The notes below the pieces were generated by a model, which saw only the letters and a program-made list of their open reading frames with translations, was not told the DNA's origin and searched no databases. Position numbers and translations under genes: made by a program. Source: Anaerolineales bacterium (GTDB taxonomy: Bacteria; Chloroflexota; Anaerolineae; Anaerolineales; UBA4823). Taken from it: a stretch of 6,296 nt of DNA. The stretch spans positions 1 to 6,296 of the forward strand of contig JAQUAE010000117.1 of NCBI GenBank assembly GCA_028687395.1, read 5' to 3'. Shown here one piece after another: positions 5,854 through 6,296 of the stretch (its first letter is position 1; every line of letters starts with the position of its first letter).

Positions 5854-6296
5854 TCAGCCGCCGTCCGTCCCCCGCCAACCCGCGCCGCGCAGCACCCTCC
5901 CCGGCAGTGCTCCGCTGTGCTCCCCCTCCTCCACCACCACCTCCCCGTTCACCAGCACGTAATCGATGCCTTCCGGGTAATCGTGCGGGTAGTTCTCGAA
6001 GGGATAGCTGTGCGGGAAGAGGTTCGTCGCCCGGTCGTGCACCCGTTCCAGGTCGAAGACCACCAGGTCCGCCCACATCCCCGGTCGTACCGCGCCGCGC
6101 TCCGCCAGCCCAAAGCGCTGCGCCGGGAAGGAGGTCATCTTGCGGATCGCTTCCTGCAGCGTGAGCACGGCCTGCTCGCGCACGTAACGCTCCAAAATAC
6201 CCGGGTATTCCCCATAACTGCACGGCGAGTAGGGCGGCGGGTCATTCAGGAAGCCTTCCTTGGTCAGCGCTTCCCCATCCGAGCAGATCATCGTCG
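5854..6296 (-). CDS. D-aminoacylase / N-acyl-D-amino-acid deacylase family amidohydrolase, C-terminal part
   Basis: The 3' end of a metal-dependent amidohydrolase (COG3653-like) that hydrolyses N-acyl-D-amino acids or related amides. About 147 of the usual ~480-530 residues are inside the window; the frame continues beyond base 6296, so the true start is not seen. The ATG at 6291 is internal. Features seen: the metal-ligand aspartate in MICSDG, right at the window edge; the helix YGEYPGILERYVREQ; EAIRKMTSFPAQRFGL; RGAVRPGMWADLVVFD, the closing part of the composite beta-sandwich that marks amidohydrolases; then YPEGIDYVLVNGEVVVEEGE and a C-terminal GALPGRVLRG typical of D-aminoacylases. The HPR motif commonly following SDG is replaced here by SPCS, so substrate preference may differ. 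It ends 131 bases before the TPP-enzyme start in the same direction, and could share a transcript with it. Confidence 0.88.
   Translation of the reverse strand, partial: TMICSDGEALTKEGFLNDPPPYSPCSYGEYPGILERYVREQAVLTLQEAIRKMTSFPAQRFGLAERGAVRPGMWADLVVFDLERVHDRATNLFPHSYPFENYPHDYPEGIDYVLVNGEVVVEEGEHSGALPGRVLRGAGWRGTDGG

Noticed and set aside
5920..5946. CCTCCACCACC-type repeat resembling a microsatellite
   Set aside because: It encodes the conserved NGEVVVEEGE strand of the amidohydrolase; the repetition follows from Val and Glu codons with G/C bias.
1..6296. CRISPR array, insertion sequence, prophage, toxin-antitoxin or defence system
   Set aside because: No spaced direct repeats, terminal inverted repeats, transposase, integrase or small toxin-like gene pairs are visible; all gaps are under 220 bases.

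Overview
All five protein-coding genes in this window lie on the minus strand, so the printed strand is the template. The DNA is GC-rich with a strong codon bias toward G/C third positions. The dnaE N-terminal half, with its opening HLHVHSEYSLLDG, its motif WYNARGSAAAS and its PDIDLDF active site, looks most like DnaE from Chloroflexota (Anaerolineae-like bacteria). This is an impression from remembered family sequences, not a search result. Nothing in the window looks like a phage, an insertion sequence, a CRISPR array or a tRNA/rRNA gene.

In order of transcription, from high to low coordinates: (1) 6296-5854, the C-terminal third of a D-aminoacylase / N-acyl-D-amino-acid deacylase-type amidohydrolase, cut by the window end. 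(2) 5722-3920, a complete 600-residue thiamine-diphosphate (TPP) enzyme of the acetolactate synthase / 2-hydroxyacyl-CoA lyase superfamily. (3) 3889-3104, a class I SAM-dependent methyltransferase only 30 bases behind it. (4) 2935-2282, ribonuclease HI of the Bacillus halodurans type, with an N-terminal hybrid-binding (viroplasmin-like) domain. (5) 2067-1, the first 689 residues of the replicative DNA polymerase III alpha subunit DnaE, cut by the other window end.

The layout suggests two functional blocks. Genes 1-3 are metabolic. Genes 2 and 3 are almost certainly co-transcribed; gene 1 is separated from gene 2 by 131 bases with no convincing promoter or terminator, so it may belong to the same unit. 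Their common pathway is not evident. Genes 4 and 5 are replication / genome-maintenance genes. Each is preceded by a near-perfect extended -10 promoter (TGATACAAT before the RNase H gene, TGCTATAAT before dnaE) and a leader of roughly 105-130 bases.

The most structured non-coding DNA is the 214-base gap between the RNase H gene and dnaE. On the coding strand it holds five G-tracts that fit a G-quadruplex pattern directly after the RNase H stop codon. It also holds an inverted repeat overlapping the dnaE promoter, and mutually exclusive hairpins in the dnaE leader. I see no clearly new multi-gene system. The best leads are the unassigned TPP enzyme/methyltransferase pair, the G-quadruplex candidate beside an RNase H gene, and a DnaE that appears to keep an intact metal-binding PHP (proofreading) site.
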